64,000 bases of DNA from Planctomycetota bacterium (GTDB lineage: Bacteria > Planctomycetota > UBA1135 > UBA2386), in assembly GCA_025459175.1 (NCBI GenBank), contig JALORC010000004.1, positions 100,754 through 164,753 of the forward strand, given 5' to 3'. The notes below the pieces were generated by a model that worked only from the letters and a program-made list of their open reading frames with translations, was not told where the DNA came from and did not search any database. Below are positions 24,120 through 31,406 of this stretch, piece by piece. The first letter of the stretch is position 1. Every line of letters begins with the position of its first letter. A program made the position numbers and the translations under genes.

Positions 24120-25100
24120 ATGACCGCGATCCACGATGCCGGAGCGTTCTCGTTCGTGCCGCTGCTCGAGGCGGCCTGCCCGGCCATCGCGGCCGAGCTG
24201 GCGGCGTTGTCGCCCACGGAGTTCGACGAGAGTCCCGACTCGCTGACCAGGGTCGAGGGTGTCTACGACGAGACCGGCTGGCGTTGGCTGCCGCTGCACG
24301 GCGGCGCTGCGGACGGCGCCCGCCACGAGGCCAATCGGGCCCGCTGCCCGGCCACCGCCCGCGCGCTCGCCGCCGTGCCGGGTCTGGTCAATGCCGGCTT
24401 CTCGCTGTTCCGCCCCGGCACGCACCTCTACCCGCACCACGGCGAGCTCGGCCAGGTGCTGCGCTGTCATCTGCCGCTGCGGGTGCCGGCCGGCGACGTC
24501 GGCATCCGCTTCGGGGCGCAGACCGTGCGCTGGCGCGAAGGTCGCTGCCTCGTGTTCGACGACACCGTCGAGCACGAGGCCTGGAACCACGGCGACGGCG
24601 ACCGCATCGTGCTGATCGTCACGTTCGCTCGGCCGCCAGGGCCGGGAACGGCCGAGGCGACCGCGGCGCCGGCCATCGCCGCGCGCGGCCTGTTCCATCT
24701 CGCGTTCCACGTCACCGACCTCGACGCGGCGCGCCGGTTCTACGGCGGTGTGCTCGGTTGCCGGGAAGGGCGCAGCACGGCGACCTGGGTCGACTTCGAT
24801 CTGTTCGGCCACCAGCTGTCGCTGCACCTCGGCCAGCCATGGACGACCGCGCGCACCGGTCTGGTCGGCGAGCACCGGGTGCCGATGCCGCATTTCGGTG
24901 TCGTGCTGCTGCTGCCGGAGTGGCGGCGGTTGGCGGATCGGCTGCAGGCCGCCGGGGTCGAGTTCGTGCTCGAGCCGCAGGTCCGCTATCCCGGGCAGCC
25001 GGGGGAGCAGTGGACGATGTTCTTCTGCGACCCTTGCGGCAACCCGATCGAGGTCAAGGGCTTCGCCAGCCTGGACGGGCTCTACCGGAGCGGGGGCTGA
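24120..25100 (+). CDS. Aspartyl/asparaginyl beta-hydroxylase-like and glyoxalase fusion
   Basis: The product has 326 residues. Residues 1-185 match the Asp/Asn beta-hydroxylase fold: GFSLFRPGTHLYPHHGE, RCHLPLRVP, RWREGRCLVFDDTVEHEAWN and DRIVLIVTFARP. The two His in HHGE and VEHEAW and the Arg fit 2-oxoglutarate/Fe(II) binding. After a short Ala-rich linker, residues about 195-326 are a glyoxalase/bleomycin-resistance (VOC) domain: LFHLAFHVTDLDAARRFYGG, PHFGVVLLLPEW and MFFCDPCGNPIEVKGF. VOC metal ligands are plausible (His near 198, His near 251, Glu near 310). The pairing is uncommon; substrate unknown. ATG 24120 directly precedes the fold. Confidence 0.85.
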   Translation: MTAIHDAGAFSFVPLLEAACPAIAAELAALSPTEFDESPDSLTRVEGVYDETGWRWLPLHGGAADGARHEANRARCPATARALAAVPGLVNAGFSLFRPGTHLYPHHGELGQVLRCHLPLRVPAGDVGIRFGAQTVRWREGRCLVFDDTVEHEAWNHGDGDRIVLIVTFARPPGPGTAEATAAPAIAARGLFHLAFHVTDLDAARRFYGGVLGCREGRSTATWVDFDLFGHQLSLHLGQPWTTARTGLVGEHRVPMPHFGVVLLLPEWRRLADRLQAAGVEFVLEPQVRYPGQPGEQWTMFFCDPCGNPIEVKGFASLDGLYRSGG

Positions 25101-25220
25101 GGCCGCCGGCATCACGGGCGGTCGGCGCCGTTTGCGAACCGCTGGCCCACCCGCGCCGTTGTCACGCCGCCCGGGCGCGGGCATGATGCTCCGCCCTCCC
25201 TCCCTGACTTCGCGAAGCCA

Positions 25221-26258
25221 ATGACGTCCCGACTCCTCGCTTCCGTGTTGCCGGCTCTGCTGGCCCTGCCGGTCCTGGCCCAGGACCGCATCACGATGAC
25301 CGACGGCACCGTCGTCGAGAACGTGCGCGTCACCGCCTTCGACGTGCGCAACATCAAGTACACCAAGGGTGGCGCCGCCGAACAGGCGTCGACCGACAAG
25401 GTCGCCAAGGTCGAACTCGGCAAGTTCAAGGAGACCTTCGCGCGCGGCCTGCGCGACCCCGGCGTGCTGCTGACGCAGGCGCGCGAGACGATCGCCGACA
25501 AGAACCCGCTGCTGGCGCAGTTCGCGTTCGTGAATGCCGCGTCGCAGTTCTTCGACAACGACCAGCCGGCCGAGGCCGTCGCCGCGCTCGAGGAGATGCA
25601 GAAGGCGGTGCCCGAGGCCGGTCTGCTGCCCGAGGTCTACCGGCAGAAGTTCGAGTACTACATGGGTCTGCCGAACGGGCAGAACAACGCCGCCCAGGTC
25701 GCCAAGAAGTACGCCGCCGACGCGCTGTCCGGCGCCTGGCCGAACGGCTTCGGCATCGAGGCAGAGTTCTACGCGGTGCTGTCGGAGAAGGTCGCCGTCA
25801 AGGAGTTCCAGGCCAAGCTGCGTGGCATCATCGGCAAGGCCGGCGGCATCAACCCGGTGGTCAACAACCGGGCCAACGTCGAGCTCGCGAACAGCCTGCG
25901 CGAGACCAAGGACTTCGACGGCGCGACCAAGCTCTACGAGGAGATCGTCAAGAAGGACGTCGTCGACGAGAGCGCGCGCGCCGGCGCCCTGCTCGGCCTC
26001 GGCAAGATCACGTTCGAGCAGGCCGGTGCGGCCGACAAGGACGCGTTCAAGAAGGCGCTGCTGATGTTCCTGCGCGTGCGGCTCGAGACCAAGGACGCGT
26101 GGCCGTCGCTGCAGGCCGAGGCGCTCTACTACGCGATCCAGGCCGCCGACAAGTGGCGCGGTCCGGAGGCGGGGCTGATCATGGGCCGCTGCCGCAACAC
26201 GCTGGTGGGCCAGTTCCCGGGCTCCGAGTGGGCGGAACGCGCCAAGGCCGGCCGCTGA
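25221..26258 (+). CDS. Secreted TPR-like protein
   Basis: The product has 345 residues with a signal peptide (LLASVLPALLALPVLAQ). Directly after cleavage is a short beta segment (DRITMTDGTVVENVRVTAFD) typical of proteins whose function involves a small barrel. The rest is helical with repeat-like units: LLAQFAFVNAASQFFDNDQP, AEAVAALEEMQKAVPEAGLL and RETKDFDGATKLYEEIVKKD. These resemble tetratricopeptide helices. No catalytic motif is seen; a scaffold or periplasmic binding role is likely. It precedes plsC by one base, suggesting an operon. Confidence 0.78.
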   Translation: MTSRLLASVLPALLALPVLAQDRITMTDGTVVENVRVTAFDVRNIKYTKGGAAEQASTDKVAKVELGKFKETFARGLRDPGVLLTQARETIADKNPLLAQFAFVNAASQFFDNDQPAEAVAALEEMQKAVPEAGLLPEVYRQKFEYYMGLPNGQNNAAQVAKKYAADALSGAWPNGFGIEAEFYAVLSEKVAVKEFQAKLRGIIGKAGGINPVVNNRANVELANSLRETKDFDGATKLYEEIVKKDVVDESARAGALLGLGKITFEQAGAADKDAFKKALLMFLRVRLETKDAWPSLQAEALYYAIQAADKWRGPEAGLIMGRCRNTLVGQFPGSEWAERAKAGR

Positions 26259-26259
26259 A

Positions 26260-26964
26260 GTGAGCGAGGACGCCGGCATCCGCGCCGGCGATCTCGCCGC
26301 GCCGCCGCCGCGCTGGGACGACGGGCTGTTCGCCGCGTTCCGGGTCAGCTTCGGCGCACTGCTGCGCGCCTGGTTCCGCATTCGCGTCGAAGGCCGGTTG
26401 CCGGGGCCGGGTGCCTGTGTGCTGGCGGCCAACCACACGTCGTTCCTCGACCCGCTGGTGCTCGGCGCCGTGCTGCCGCGCCGCATCGTCTATCTGATGA
26501 CGGAAGTGGTCTGGCGCAGCCCGCAGCTGGGTTGGTTCTATCGCTGGAACCGCGCCATCCCGCTCAGCACGCGCGGCGGCAATCGCGAGGCGATGCGGGC
26601 GGCGCGCGAGGTGCTGCAGCAGGGTCGCACGATCGGCATCTTCCCCGAGGGTGGGCTCAGTCGCGACGGTCTGCCGATGCTCGGCCAGCCCGGGGCGGTG
26701 TCGCTGGTGCTGCAGGGCAACGTGCCGATCGTGCCGGTCGGCATCCGCGGCGCGCATGCGGCGATGCCGCCGGGCGCCGCGTGGCCGCGCCCGCGGCGCA
26801 TCACCGTGCACTTCGGCGAACCGATCCTGCCGGCGGAGTTCGCGGCGCTGGCGAGCGATCGGCGCGTGCGGCTGCGCGAGTCGGTGGCGTTGATCATGCG
26901 GCGCATCGCCTCGTTGTCCGGCACCACCGCGCGCGAGGACGAGCTCGCGATGCGCCACCGCTGA
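26260..26964 (+). CDS. 1-acyl-sn-glycerol-3-phosphate acyltransferase family
   Basis: The product has 234 residues from GTG 26260, one base after the previous stop. The PlsC motifs are intact: block I NHTSFLD (HX4D, residues 58-64), block II around WNRAIPLSTRGGNREAM, block III FPEGGLSRDG (about 128-137) and block IV in NVPIVPVGIRG. This family adds the second acyl chain during phosphatidic acid synthesis at the inner membrane. A hydrophobic stretch precedes block I. The coupling to a secreted TPR-like gene is unusual but may only reflect shared transcription. Confidence 0.9.
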   Translation: MSEDAGIRAGDLAAPPPRWDDGLFAAFRVSFGALLRAWFRIRVEGRLPGPGACVLAANHTSFLDPLVLGAVLPRRIVYLMTEVVWRSPQLGWFYRWNRAIPLSTRGGNREAMRAAREVLQQGRTIGIFPEGGLSRDGLPMLGQPGAVSLVLQGNVPIVPVGIRGAHAAMPPGAAWPRPRRITVHFGEPILPAEFAALASDRRVRLRESVALIMRRIASLSGTTAREDELAMRHR

Positions 26965-27073
26965 CGCCACCGGCGGCGAAGAATTCGCGCCGCCACGGTC
27001 GTTTCGTCGCCGCGCCGTTCCCCTAACAGGCCGCCGTCGCGCTGCTCGCTGCAGCCCGGCCGGCCGAGGGGAA

Positions 27074-27613
27074 ATGGAACGAAGCGAGGACCTATGGCGA
27101 CGAGCACGCACGCAGATCGAAGGTTGGTTGCGCCGCTACGGCGATTCGTGGACCCGCGATCACTGCGACGACCTGGTGCAGGAGACCACCATCGCGGCCT
27201 GGCGGTGGGCGCAGCGGCCGCACGACCCGACTCGGTTCTGGGCGGGTGTGCAGACCATCACGCGGCGACTGCGCAGTCGCACGCGGCGATTGGCCCACCG
27301 CGGCCTGTCGGTGACCGACCCGTGCCCCGAGCCCTACTGGGCGGCTGACACCGAGGAGCGCCACTTCCGCATCGCCGGCCGACGGGTGCCGGCGCATCGG
27401 GCGCTGCCGCTGCTGCGGCTGGTGATGGCGCGACTCAAGCCGATCGACCGCCAGCTGCTGCGCGGGGTCGGCGAAGGCTTCTGCTGCGCCGAGCTGGCGG
27501 CGCGACTCGGGCGTTCCGAGCAGTGCATCAAGACCCGCTTGTCGCGCGCGCGACGGCGGGTGCAACGAGACATCGAAGCGATCGTCCGCGCCGCGGGCAG
27601 CTTCGGATCGTGA
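27074..27613 (+). CDS. ECF sigma factor
   Basis: The product has 179 residues. Region 2 is recognisable in HCDDLVQETTIAAWRWAQRP, and region 4 helix-turn-helix in CCAELAARLGRSEQCIKTRL followed by SRARRRVQRDI. Between them is a longer Arg-rich linker. Such factors direct RNA polymerase to a small regulon and are usually held by an anti-sigma. No anti-sigma is adjacent; a secreted TPR protein follows 26 bp later and may be a target or regulator. The start at ATG 27074 fits the usual length. Confidence 0.85.
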   Translation: MERSEDLWRRARTQIEGWLRRYGDSWTRDHCDDLVQETTIAAWRWAQRPHDPTRFWAGVQTITRRLRSRTRRLAHRGLSVTDPCPEPYWAADTEERHFRIAGRRVPAHRALPLLRLVMARLKPIDRQLLRGVGEGFCCAELAARLGRSEQCIKTRLSRARRRVQRDIEAIVRAAGSFGS

Positions 27614-27639
27614 CAGACGTGAACAGAAGGAGAACGACG

Positions 27640-28506
27640 ATGACGCTGAAGACGATGTGTGTGCGTTGGTGTGTGTGGATGGCCTTGGTGCTGCCCGCTC
27701 TCGCGCAGGGCCAGGGCGGCGGCGCCGAACCGGCGACCAAGGTCGCCGAACCGGCGGTGCGCCGCGTGGTGATGAGCGACGCGGGGCGGCAAGCGCTCGC
27801 CGGCGCGAAGGAGCTCGCCGCGTCGATGCGCGGGCTGCGCGGCCCCGAGCGTCAGCAGGCGATCGAGAAGGCGGCCGCGGCCTACGACAAGCTGATCGCC
27901 GAGTTCTCGGGCGAACCGGTGGTGGCGGCCGCGGCCGCGTTCGCCGCCGCCGAGCTGTGGCGACAGCAGGGCAGCCTGGCGCTGGCCGAACAGGACTTCC
28001 TGACCGCGGCGCGGCTCGACGGCGATCGCTACGCGCAGCGCGGGCTGCTTGGCGCCGCCGACATGCAGCGCCGGCAGAAGCGCTACGACGACGCGATGGC
28101 GACCTACCAGAAGGCCGCCGCGATCGAGCCGGGCAGCGCGCGGGCCCAGGACGCGCGGCTGTGGCAGGCGCGGCTGCTGCAGGACAGCGAACGACTCGAC
28201 CAGGCGATCGTCGCGTTCCAGGCCTGCCTCGAGAGTGCGTCGCCCGGCGCGCAGGTCATCGAGGCCTGCAACTTCCTGGCGCTGGCCTGGGTGCAGAAGG
28301 GTGACTTCGACGCCGCCGAGCGCGCGATCGAGCACGCCGAGCAGTCGGTCGCGGGCCTCGGCGACGAGGACCCGATCGTGCTCGAGCGGCTGCGCAAGTC
28401 GCTGGAGTCGATGTCGGCGCGCAAGTCGCTGCAGCGGGCCCGCGACAAGAAGGCCGAGGCCGCCAAGGACGCGGTCGGTTTCGACCAGGAGCGCAGCGGC
28501 GGCTGA
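27640..28506 (+). CDS. Secreted tetratricopeptide protein
   Basis: The product has 288 residues. AAGGAG lies 7 bp before ATG 27640, a clear ribosome site that rules out longer upstream reading. The signal peptide is VWMALVLPALAQG. Residues about 90-270 hold TPR-type helix pairs: LWRQQGSLALAEQDFLTAAR, YDDAMATYQKAAAIEPGSA, and ACNFLALAWVQKGDFDAAE. TPR proteins usually bind partners. The downstream position after the sigma factor suggests common control. The end is Lys/Ala-rich. Confidence 0.82.
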   Translation: MTLKTMCVRWCVWMALVLPALAQGQGGGAEPATKVAEPAVRRVVMSDAGRQALAGAKELAASMRGLRGPERQQAIEKAAAAYDKLIAEFSGEPVVAAAAAFAAAELWRQQGSLALAEQDFLTAARLDGDRYAQRGLLGAADMQRRQKRYDDAMATYQKAAAIEPGSARAQDARLWQARLLQDSERLDQAIVAFQACLESASPGAQVIEACNFLALAWVQKGDFDAAERAIEHAEQSVAGLGDEDPIVLERLRKSLESMSARKSLQRARDKKAEAAKDAVGFDQERSGG

Positions 28507-28532
28507 GTGCGGGCGGCGGTAGGATCGCCGGC

Positions 28533-29006
28533 ATGCGGCGTTCCTCCGTCGTCCTCTCCGGCCTGCTGCTCGGCGCCTGCGCCATCCCCAACACGATCGA
28601 GTCGCTCGACGATCGCACGCCGCCGCCCGAGTTCGGGCGGCCGGTGTGGGTGCGCACGTGTGCAGGGGTCGGCGCGTGGATCGGCGGTATCGGCGGCGGC
28701 ATCGCGTCGGTGGTGCTGCTGCCGGTGACGTGGCCGATCAGCAAGGTGGCGGGGGACAGCCTCGGCGAGCAGGCTTCGAGCGAGTTCGTGCTGTTCCCGG
28801 CGATCGCGGGTGCGTCGTTCGGCCACGCGTTTTTCGGGCTGCCGGCGGATGTGTTGGACTACGGGTTCCGCCGCGTCTGGGTGGAGCCGTCGCCGCCGTT
28901 GACCGGGTACGACTTCGTGCCGATGGTGCCGATGGTGCTGCCGGAGGCGGCGCCGGGGGCTGGTGGGGAAGGTGCGGGTGCGGGTGCGGGGAACGGGGCG
29001 AAGTAG
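28533..29006 (+). CDS. Small predicted lipoprotein with hydrophobic core
   Basis: The product has 157 residues. VVLSGLLLGAC is a good lipobox (Cys at residue 16). Then follow TPPPEFGRPVWVRTCAGVGA and a Gly-rich hydrophobic stretch (WIGGIGGGIASVVLLPVTWP), which may be a second membrane segment. The tail is Gly/Ala low complexity. This layout, with FPAIAGASFGHAFFGLPADV, resembles short YceK-like lipoproteins common next to cell-envelope genes. Function is unknown. Confidence 0.75.
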   Translation: MRRSSVVLSGLLLGACAIPNTIESLDDRTPPPEFGRPVWVRTCAGVGAWIGGIGGGIASVVLLPVTWPISKVAGDSLGEQASSEFVLFPAIAGASFGHAFFGLPADVLDYGFRRVWVEPSPPLTGYDFVPMVPMVLPEAAPGAGGEGAGAGAGNGAK

Positions 29007-29117
29007 TCGCTTCGCGCGGCTCGTAGCCGGTTCTGCGTTCGTTCCGGCCTTCCAACCGACTGTTGCCAGGATGTGCCCGACGAGGGGCTGCTCCGTGCGA
29101 TCGCGGTTGTCGCTGCC

Positions 29118-29612
29118 TCAGGAGCTATCCCCCAAAACGAAGCGGGCTCGCTCCCGTCGCAGCATTTCGAACGGCGTCACGAAGGCGACGCCGAGCGCGA
29201 CGCATGCGTTCGGGATCTTGACGATGTTCTTCGAGTTCTCGGGCTTCTCGTGGGTGACGACCGTCATGCGGTGCGCCAATGCATGTGCCACGAGGTAGCT
29301 GTCGGCCCCCTGGGAGAACAGTTCGATCGCACGGGCTGCGTAACTCTGACCCATGACCCATGTGCTGACTTGCCCGAAGCTCGCCAGCATCGCCGAGTCG
29401 GCAGGCAGGAAGAACGCCGGGCCGCGGTTGTCAGCCCAGACCGACAGGTCGTCGACTCCGGTCGCCACCTCGGTCCCGACACGTTCGATGCTGAACAGCT
29501 TGCCGGCCGCGTTCTGCGCGACGAGCCAGTCCCAGAATGCGGGGCAGAAGTCGAATCCGTAGTGCAGCCTCTTGGCCGCGATGAAGACGTTGGCATCTAG
29601 CAGGTAGGTCAC
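29118..29612 (-). CDS. DUF4411 PIN-like toxin
   Basis: The product has 164 residues and matches the DUF4411 family, a PIN-domain ribonuclease group. The N-terminal acidic motif is LLDANVFIAAKRLHYGFDF with Asp near residue 6. Further conserved acidic positions are in GADSYLVAHALAHRMTVVTHE and KIPNACVALGV. The start overlaps the upstream gene's stop by ATGA (29609-29612). In the usual arrangement an XRE/ImmA-type gene lies directly upstream as the antitoxin, and this is the case here. The toxin is likely intact. The pair sits at the edge of a tRNA-Val linked accessory region. Confidence 0.88.
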   Translation of the reverse strand: MTYLLDANVFIAAKRLHYGFDFCPAFWDWLVAQNAAGKLFSIERVGTEVATGVDDLSVWADNRGPAFFLPADSAMLASFGQVSTWVMGQSYAARAIELFSQGADSYLVAHALAHRMTVVTHEKPENSKNIVKIPNACVALGVAFVTPFEMLRRERARFVLGDSS

Positions 29613-30763
29613 GACGGATCGACTCCGAGGCGCTCGGCAAGTGTGTCGAAGGTCGAGAGCTTGCTGATGCCGAGCAGGCGGAAGGCCTCGGTGAACGTCG
29701 TCCTTCCCTCCAGGGCGCTCACGACCAGGGCATGGGCCAAAGACTTGCCGACCCGCACCCCCAGAGTTGCGAAGAAGTCACCGCCACTCGACTTGCTCTT
29801 CGGTAGCGCGACGAGGCGAGATTGCTCGGAGCGATAGGCAGCCCAGAACATCTTCTGGTCGATCGCTCCGGTGTCGCGGATGCGGCGCAGGGCCACCAGC
29901 GTGCTGACCTTGAAGGTCCGGGCAAGGCGCTGCGCTTCGTCGATCAGTGGCGCCTTGGGTCTGTGTTCGCGGCGAACGCTCTCAAGCGGCACAAGCAACT
30001 CGGCTGCCACCTGGTTGCACCAACGCTCGATTTCTTGGCCGGGAAGTTCCGACGCGTCGGTATCGGAGACCCCGGTCTCCCCGATCCAGAGGTGCGCCAA
30101 CTCGTGCGCGAGGGTGAACATTTGTGCTGCCTTGGTGTCTGCTCCGTTCACGAAGACGAGGGGGGCTCGAGGATCAGTGATCGCGAAACCGCGGAACTCC
30201 TCCGGGTCGAGTGTGCGATGGGTATTGCTGCCGACGATGCCACTTACCATCACGAGTACGCCGATCTCGTCGGCGCGTTCGGCGAGGCGACGCAGCGCCT
30301 CTTCCCAAGTGCGCAGCCGGCGACGCTCCTCGACATCGAGGCCGAGCGTGTTGCGAATGCTCGCTGCGACTTCGACGACATCGTCGGTGCATCGGGCCGA
30401 GCCGACGAACGTCAAGTGAGGCTGGGCGCTCGTGCGCGCGAAGTCACGGTACCAGTCCTGGCGATGTTGGCAGAGGTAGATGGTCTCGAGCAGGTCGGGG
30501 CTCGGTCGAGCGAAGCGCACCCCGGCGATGGTCCGGAAGTCGGCGATCGGAATGCGTTCCGAGGGAGGCTGCTGGAGGAAGAGGAAGCCGATCGGGGTGT
30601 GGGTCGCCTTGGCGTATGCCTCGAGCTGCTTGAGGGTCGGCTTGTCGGTGCCGCTCTCCCATGCGCTCAGCTTCGGGAAGCGAGCGATTAGCGTGTCGAT
30701 GGTGTTGCCCGAGCGCTCACGCGCCCAGCGCAGCAGGTCCGTCTTGACGTCTACGCGGAGCAT
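29609..30763 (-). CDS. ImmA/IrrE-family protein with N-terminal HTH (antitoxin partner)
   Basis: The product has 384 residues. Residues 1-60 (LLRWARERSGNTIDTLIARF and KLSAWESGTDKPTLKQLE) are a helix-turn-helix of XRE type. The ImmA/IrrE metalloprotease domain follows with HELAH at 220-224 in QMFTLAHELAHLWIGET, plus supporting residues EIERWCNQVAAELLVPLE. Such proteins often cleave or sequester regulators; with a DUF4411 partner this one is the probable antitoxin. The HTH may bind the operon's own promoter, which would lie in the 30764-31007 gap. The zinc site looks complete, so proteolysis is plausible. Confidence 0.88.
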   Translation of the reverse strand: MLRVDVKTDLLRWARERSGNTIDTLIARFPKLSAWESGTDKPTLKQLEAYAKATHTPIGFLFLQQPPSERIPIADFRTIAGVRFARPSPDLLETIYLCQHRQDWYRDFARTSAQPHLTFVGSARCTDDVVEVAASIRNTLGLDVEERRRLRTWEEALRRLAERADEIGVLVMVSGIVGSNTHRTLDPEEFRGFAITDPRAPLVFVNGADTKAAQMFTLAHELAHLWIGETGVSDTDASELPGQEIERWCNQVAAELLVPLESVRREHRPKAPLIDEAQRLARTFKVSTLVALRRIRDTGAIDQKMFWAAYRSEQSRLVALPKSKSSGGDFFATLGVRVGKSLAHALVVSALEGRTTFTEAFRLLGISKLSTFDTLAERLGVDPS

Positions 30764-30993
30764 TCGGTCCTCGTCATTCTTCTACTTCTTGAGCTGTCGC
30801 AGCAGGTATTCGCAAGACACAGCCCTTCCTCGAGATTGTTCACTTCAGGAGCGACCTGGTTGGCCTCCTGGCACATTTTGACTGCTTGGCCCACTCCGGA
30901 CTCACGACCTTCAGCCATGCCGATGGCGGCTGCTGTCTGCGGGAGCTCGTGCATGGTGTCGCTTTCGTCGGAGAGCGATTGCCATTCCATCAT
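30751..30993 (-). CDS. Possible small gene upstream of the ImmA-like gene
   Basis: An 80-residue frame starts with MMEWQSLSDESDTMHELPQT and continues AAAIGMAEGRESGVGQAVKM. It overlaps the ImmA-like start by 13 bp. The first 60 residues are protein-like. In another frame downstream, SCEYLLRQLKK then TAG looks like a plausible terminus, so this may be a frameshifted remnant instead. No family is recognised. Confidence is low. Confidence 0.3.
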   Translation of the reverse strand: MMEWQSLSDESDTMHELPQTAAAIGMAEGRESGVGQAVKMCQEANQVAPEVNNLEEGLCLANTCCDSSRSRRMTRTECSA

Positions 30994-31007
30994 CCCCGGT
31001 CCGGGGC

Positions 31008-31084
31008 TGGTACGCCCGGAGGGACTCGAACCCCCGACATCCTGCGTGTAAAGCAGGCGCTCTAACCAACTGAGCTACGGGCGC
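31008..31084 (-). tRNA. tRNA-Val (anticodon UAC)
   Basis: Read on the minus strand, the acceptor GCGCCCG pairs with CGGGCGT (one G-U pair), the D arm is GCTCAGTTGGTTAGAGC, and the anticodon stem CCTGC/GCAGG holds the loop TTTACAC, giving anticodon TAC for valine. The T arm GGGGG-TTCGAGT-CCCTC includes the TTCGA core. CCA is encoded at the 3' end (31008-31010). The neighbouring genes look accessory, as is common beside tRNA genes. Confidence 0.95.
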
Positions 31085-31406
31085 GCACCTGAGTTACGAG
31101 CGTAGCCCGGCAGTCCGAGCATGCCAGCAGGAACGCCGTGGACTCGATCGTCGGCGTCCATCAATGTCGCTCGAGTCGACCTGCACGGCGCTTGCGGGCG
31201 CGATGGTTCCGTGCCTCGCAGCCTGCGGTCGATGGTCCGGTGTCGATGTCGCGGCTTGACAACCGCGACCGGACGTGATTCAAGATCGGCAGCGCATCGG
31301 ACAGTGCCCGTTTTCACGGGTCATCATCCAGGGGCCTCATCGCCTCAGCTTGCGTGGTCGACCTCCTTCCCGCTGCGAGCACGAGCCCCCGTGAGGGGCA
31401 TCCAAG
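31085..31406. other. 322-bp intergenic stretch beside tRNA-Val
   Basis: No gene is recognised here. Short open frames exist on both strands but have low-information, Arg-rich translations. At 31089-31102 the sequence CTGAGTTACGAGCG matches 12 of 14 bases of the tRNA 5' end at 31070-31083. The promoter for the 660-residue gene should be here, but no clear -35/-10 pair stands out. Confidence 0.5.
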
